A DNA stretch of 44,179 nucleotides. Source: Plakobranchus ocellatus (lineage: Eukaryota; Mollusca; Gastropoda; Plakobranchidae). This document shows positions 24,501 through 30,500 of this stretch, piece after piece. Every line of letters begins with the position of its first letter. Within the stretch, counting starts at the first letter, position 1. The translations under genes were made by a program, and so were the position numbers. Location: NCBI GenBank assembly GCA_019648995.1, contig BLXT01008548.1:238630-282808 (forward strand), in the 5' to 3' direction. The notes under the pieces are model-generated. The model was not told the DNA's origin and did not search any database. It saw only the letters and a program-made list of their open reading frames with translations.

Positions 24501-27500
24501 TTAAAAACACCATTGAGAACTTTTTGTTTTAAAAGGAAAGTGTGAAACCACTTCTTTAACAGGTGCTCCTAAAAAATTGTTACATTAAACATACTTTTAG
24601 ATTTAGTCTAAGGAATGAGTCAAATTGTAAAATAGGGTTTTAAGAAATTAGCTTTGATATGAATATTTTTCTCTTTTACATATATATGGATATTTAACCC
24701 TGTAAGTTTCATCAGAAATTTTAGCAATTTTCTATCAATGAGAAAAAAAATAAAGGGATGGTATTGAAAAAGCCAATGTATGTACACATAATTTCTGACC
24801 TGCACCTCTGGCTAAAACTTCTCTGCCATCAACAAGTGTGGTAACTAATATGACATGTTTATCGCCTCTTCTTTTTCTCTGTAGTCAAGCTTATTTACAT
24901 TGGCTATGAAGATTACACATTATGCAAAGTAGGTATGCTTTCGTTACAGAGATCTCAGAGAGGCAGTAAACATGTGTTAGTTATTACGCTTGTTGGATGC
25001 AGTGTATTTCGAGTCTCGCTTAAGACATTTCGCAGCCACACATTCATCCTGACCTTTGTTTCATCCTTGAGGCTATCCATGATGGCTTTCTCGTTCTCCT
25101 CCTCTTTGGCTTTCAGTTTCTCCAGAGAGGCCAGTTTTTTCTTCAGCTCTTCACAAGACTTCTCTGCCTGCTCTGGAACCAGCTTCAATTCTTCTATCTG
25201 TTGTTAAAGACACAGAATTTCACCATAGAACTCACATAGGAAAATAAATGTAGAGGGAGAAGAATTATAGGTTAAAAATAATTGGCAAATACATGAAAGC
25301 AAAAAAAAACCAAAAACTTTTGCAGGAATTAAATTCACTCTTGGCCTATCATTATTATTTGTGTAGTGTCATTACAGAAAGAGATGTTTCGTGAAAAAAT
25401 ATGTAATGGAAAAAAGTTTTACCCTTTCCAGAGGCCGCTGACCATAATTTTTTAAGTGGCAATAAACAGTGGAAGATTCCTGCAAAGTTTACGCCAAAAT
25501 TCAGCAACGAAAAATTGGGAATTCTGACAACTGCATCTTTATTACAATCAATCTGCAATGAAGCTCACAATTGGTCTTAAATATTCTACCCTTGTTAACA
25601 GGATAAAAACATGAAAATAATAAGAGAAGGTTTTTAACCTTGGTCAGTTCAAGCTCCAAAGATTTTTCCAGCTTCTTCAGTTTGGCTTTGTTCAACTTGA
25701 TGTCCTCGTGACACTTGGCATCTTGGCTCTCCATCTCAGAAAATTTCTCTTTGCTTTCTTCACAAGCTTTCAACAGCTTGTCATACTCTCTAAAAAGATT
25801 TTTGATAAAGAGGCAAAGAAATAATTTTATTTATGCATTCCTGAAAACACTCCCAAACTATGAAAATATAATAACGATAAATACATTTTCTCTTTATAAG
25901 AAAAAGGAGAAAAAACTGGTTTGTATATCCGACAGAGTTATAAAACAAAGATAAACTAGCCAACTTTAAAGAGCTTATGAGCATATAAAGAAATAGTTGA
26001 GTCCACAAGTCATTTATTATTTTTTAAATAAATTACGGTTAGTCCCCTGAATAATGTTGTTTTTTCATGAAATATGTACTGCAATTGCTCTCTGCTTTGC
26101 TGTCGGGACTGTAACAGAGTTGGGTAAAAAATTTATGTTTTTTTGTGTGCAGCCAGTTCACAATAAGGTGATCTCAGGCTTCCAGCCCTCCATCAGGCCA
26201 GGGTGCCGGTGGCGGGGCTCGAACCCATGACAGAAGGATCCCTGCAGATATCAAGGTGGACTCACTTGCCACTGTGCCACCCATACCTCAATAGGTTTGT
26301 GGAGCTTGTACATAATCCCTCAGTGCCTTAAGGAAAATATTGATCATAACAATGCTGAGCATTTTTTTTTGAGGGGACATTTCAATTTCATGTATTTTTC
26401 TCATCCCATTACTTTTTCAGCTTGTTGTGCTCCTTGCTCTTGGTGTTTTTGCTCTCTCTGATTTCTGCCACTTTTTCCTTGAACTTTTTCAGATCACCAT
26501 CAATTCTGTCGTACTCAGTTTGAGCTTTCGTCTCAATCTCAGAGCATTCCATTCTGGAAAATATGAAAAAATTGAGAAATTATCAGATTTTCATCCCCAG
26601 TATGCAAACATCTACATTTTTCAAAGGATTTTTTTTTTCAGAATGAATCATTGCTGGTTTTTTTAGTTAAATAAAAGACTATGACTTGAGTTAGATCTGA
26701 AACGAATTTTTTTATTAATGACAACATTTATAAAAAAAGATGACCAATTTTTAAAGGTTAATGAACAGTTGGCACCATACACAATTTAAAGAATATATTT
26801 TGCAATTTAAACATTTGGGTCAAATATCTGAACTTCTAGATTTTGAAACATATAATAGTGAAAGAGGCTTAAAAGATTGTCATAAATGACAAACAAAGCC
26901 CCTTACATGCAAAGTGTGGTGACTTTTAAAGGAAAAGATGAACACGTGTTCAAAACAGCTAATTTAGCAAAATATTGATAAAAATGCAAGCAACTCACAA
27001 TCAAACAAGAACTAGCTGAAAACTAAAGCAGACAAAGTGGGAAGGAGTTTTTAAAGCAAATTTTAAAGAAACACAAGTTGAATTGAGTTTATCCTGCTTA
27101 ACCCTGTATCAGATTGAAACATCAGCCTTTCTGGCCTGGCAAAACACGACTGAAAATGGGTGAACTCAGCTACTCAGCAAAGCTAGAAACAGTCTTGGAC
27201 TATTAAAAAAAAGGAAAAGCAGCAATGCTGGTACTGACATGTATTTTTGGTACAGCTTGTTTCTCAACTTCATGACAGCGTTTTCCAGCTTGAGAAACTC
27301 AACAGCTTCGTTCTTGGGGCCTTCCAGACTTTCCATCTCTTTCTCAACAGCTTTCACTCGATTCAGCTGCAAGAGAGAAAGCAAGAGATCCAAAGAAGGG
27401 AAAAATGTAACAAGTATGCAGAGTTGCTACATAATTAGAAGTTTTGCGGCATGAACAAGTGTAATAAATATGTATACAGTTGCTGTAGTTATCAACTTTT

Positions 27501-30500
27501 TCACATGCAAAATTTTCCCTCAACCTGTAGAGGAATCTTGTTGTGTTTGATACCATTTACAATCTAGAAATCATGCTCCCCGCAGTGTTAAAAGCTTATT
27601 GCTCCTTGATCAATTTCTCATTGCAACATCTCATTTTGAGGTGATAGAATATGAATATGTTCTTTCCTAAATTACTAGATGCTAAATCATAGTCATTATG
27701 ACTCATCACTAGATATATTAGAGCCTTTTACCAGACTTTGAATTTTTACTGGTTTAATCTAAGCAATTTGTAGCAACCGATAACTCTCAAAAAAATTCCT
27801 ATGTTAATTTACACTATTATTGGTTGAGTGGATTTAACACTATGATATAATAACCACCTTCTCTGAGCGGAGGTCATTCAGGGTGTCCACCCGCTGGTTC
27901 AAGGTTTCAATAGGAGTCTTGAACCTGTTGGAGCCGATGATGTCCTCTAAAAATTCCAGCATGCCATCCTCATGCTCCGTCTGGGCTTTGGCCTTCATCA
28001 TGGCAATCTGCTCAACCTCGCCCTGTACAGCAAAAGTTACAAAAATTTGCCTTGGTTTACAAATAATATTGCATACTACAATTTTTGGGAGGTTTTTTTG
28101 CGGGGTGGGGGGGAGGAGAGATGTCTTTAGCAGGATTTAGCTCTTTAGTTCTGGGCCCTGGGTAATTTTATAGATTTCCTAAAAACATGCAAATAGCCAT
28201 AAAAAAAGCGAAAAACAATCTCCTGTTAGTATATATTAGTGTATACATTAAAAATTCCCTACCAGATTTTTGGACAAGTGATCCTGAGCCAAGAAAAAAA
28301 AAAAAAGACATGATGCACTGGAAGGATTGCATGAGAGCAATGACAACTACATTATGGTCAGGATTGATTGACTTAAACGTCTGTGAAATTGTCAGCATGG
28401 AATCAAAGGTGGTATATTGCAGGCATATATGTGATCCTTGCTGGGGATTTTTTTAAAGACCTTACATTTGCCAAATGTATAGAATAGTATAATAATTCCA
28501 AAACTGAAAACACTGCCTTGCAATATATTGAAAGCTTGATTCATATAAATATCACATACAATTTTACCATGTAATCAAGCAAGTGGCAAAGATACAGATG
28601 CAAAGACATTATAGGTTTCTATCTGACAGATGAAAAGTCTGCATTATCATTTTAGCTGTAAAGTAAAAAAATCAGCCTATATTATTTTTAGGTATTAGTA
28701 GACATTTACTTTTATTTTTCAATGACAAAAACTAAACAAACTGGCAACTCTTTCAACTCGTGAGTATAAGTAGAGCCCTGGGAAGTCCATAAATAGGTAA
28801 AACTATACAGGTATAGAGATGGCAGCCGTACCTGCAGGATGAGAAAGCGGTTGTGATCCAGATCAATGCCACAGCCTCTCAAGACATGGGCAACCTCCTT
28901 GTAGGCGGCCTTTTTCCCATCAAGATAATAGCTAGAGCTGTTGTCACGATATGCAATTCGAGAGACCACAAACTGTGAGTCAGGAACAACTGTGTAGTCA
29001 TCGTCTCCAGGCTGGATAACATGGGAATCAAGCACTTTAAGCACCAAAACAAATTGTATGGAAATTTGCAATACGCTTGGCAAAAAAATCGGGGAAAAAA
29101 CCACACTGTTTGGGCTATAACAATGACAAAGTAAATAGCTGCCAACTAGATAATATACATGAACCTAAATGTACTCAAGAAGTAAATTAATTGTAAATAA
29201 ACACAAAACATTTCACTGTATGGGCTTCAGCATGAAATGGCAATTCAAACAACTTGGATACAGTAAAAAAAATAAGGAATATAAGGTATGGCATCCCCAA
29301 ACGATTGCAGCAAATTAAAAAATACTTCAACTACAAAAGCAGTCCCATGAAGCGTAACTGAGTCTTTTTTTTTTAATTTTAAAGACAAAAAATGAAATGA
29401 ATAATAAACGTTTCATGTGAAGAAAATTGTCTTCAACAAGGAAAAAAAAACAAAGTAAAATATTTAGTCAAGACATTTCAATCCAACTCATTGAGAAATG
29501 AAAAAAAATGTTTTCAGTGAACCTCAAAGTTGAACATGGTATGTAGAGTATTTAGGAAAGCATCGTACCCCAGTGTCGACAATCTTCTGGAAATGCACTG
29601 CCACAGAGCAGCTATTGACATTCTTATGTTTCTCACTGTTGTGAATCAACACACTGATTTTCTTGGAGCGTATCTTGTTGGCACGGTAACCAAACACAAA
29701 CAACATGGAGTCAATAACATTTGATTTCCCACTGCCGTTTGGGCCAATGATGGCGGTGAAATTCTGAAAATAAACAAAGAATGTTGGTTTATGGTATAAC
29801 TTTTTTATTTTCTCTGAAAGGTGAAAGAATTATGTCACTAGTGGACCATTTGTTTCTTGAAATTTTTTAATTTAACTCTGAAGGCACTCTGGCTTCCATC
29901 ACTATCATTAATAGCGTTCTTCCTTCACTCTGAAGTCAGGAGTACACACAAGCACTGAGCTGCAGCAGCAAACAAATAAGGAAACACATATGAAGATATT
30001 TTTGGGTGATTGACACATATGGATTGTTGTAACAAAAAAAATGTAATAGCCACCTTTAACTTACTAAAAAAAGTGTCAACTTATGGAAAATGTATTTAAA
30101 GATTTTGTCTATATTTATGAAATATTTATCTCACCAGTGATAAGAAGTTCTACTATTTAAAAATATTTATTTCAAAAACTGTCCAACAGTATAAACTAGA
30201 GTTCATACTTTTGCTTCACATAAAAATGATTACTTCAATAGATAGAAAGAATAACATGCAAAAGAGATTTATTTAGGCTTCTATATCAGATCCTTTTTTT
30301 TATTCTTTTAATCTCACTCATACCTTTAAGTTTATCATGAAAAAATGATCACAATTACAGAAAATCTGCACGCAAACAAATATCAAAACAAACATGGCTG
30401 TATATCAAAATAAGCTTCAGAGAAGGGCACAACTCCCCAAAAAAAATCCTGAGGTAGTCGCATCAGCAGACCTTGTACAACAGTTTTGGGGGATCAAGAT

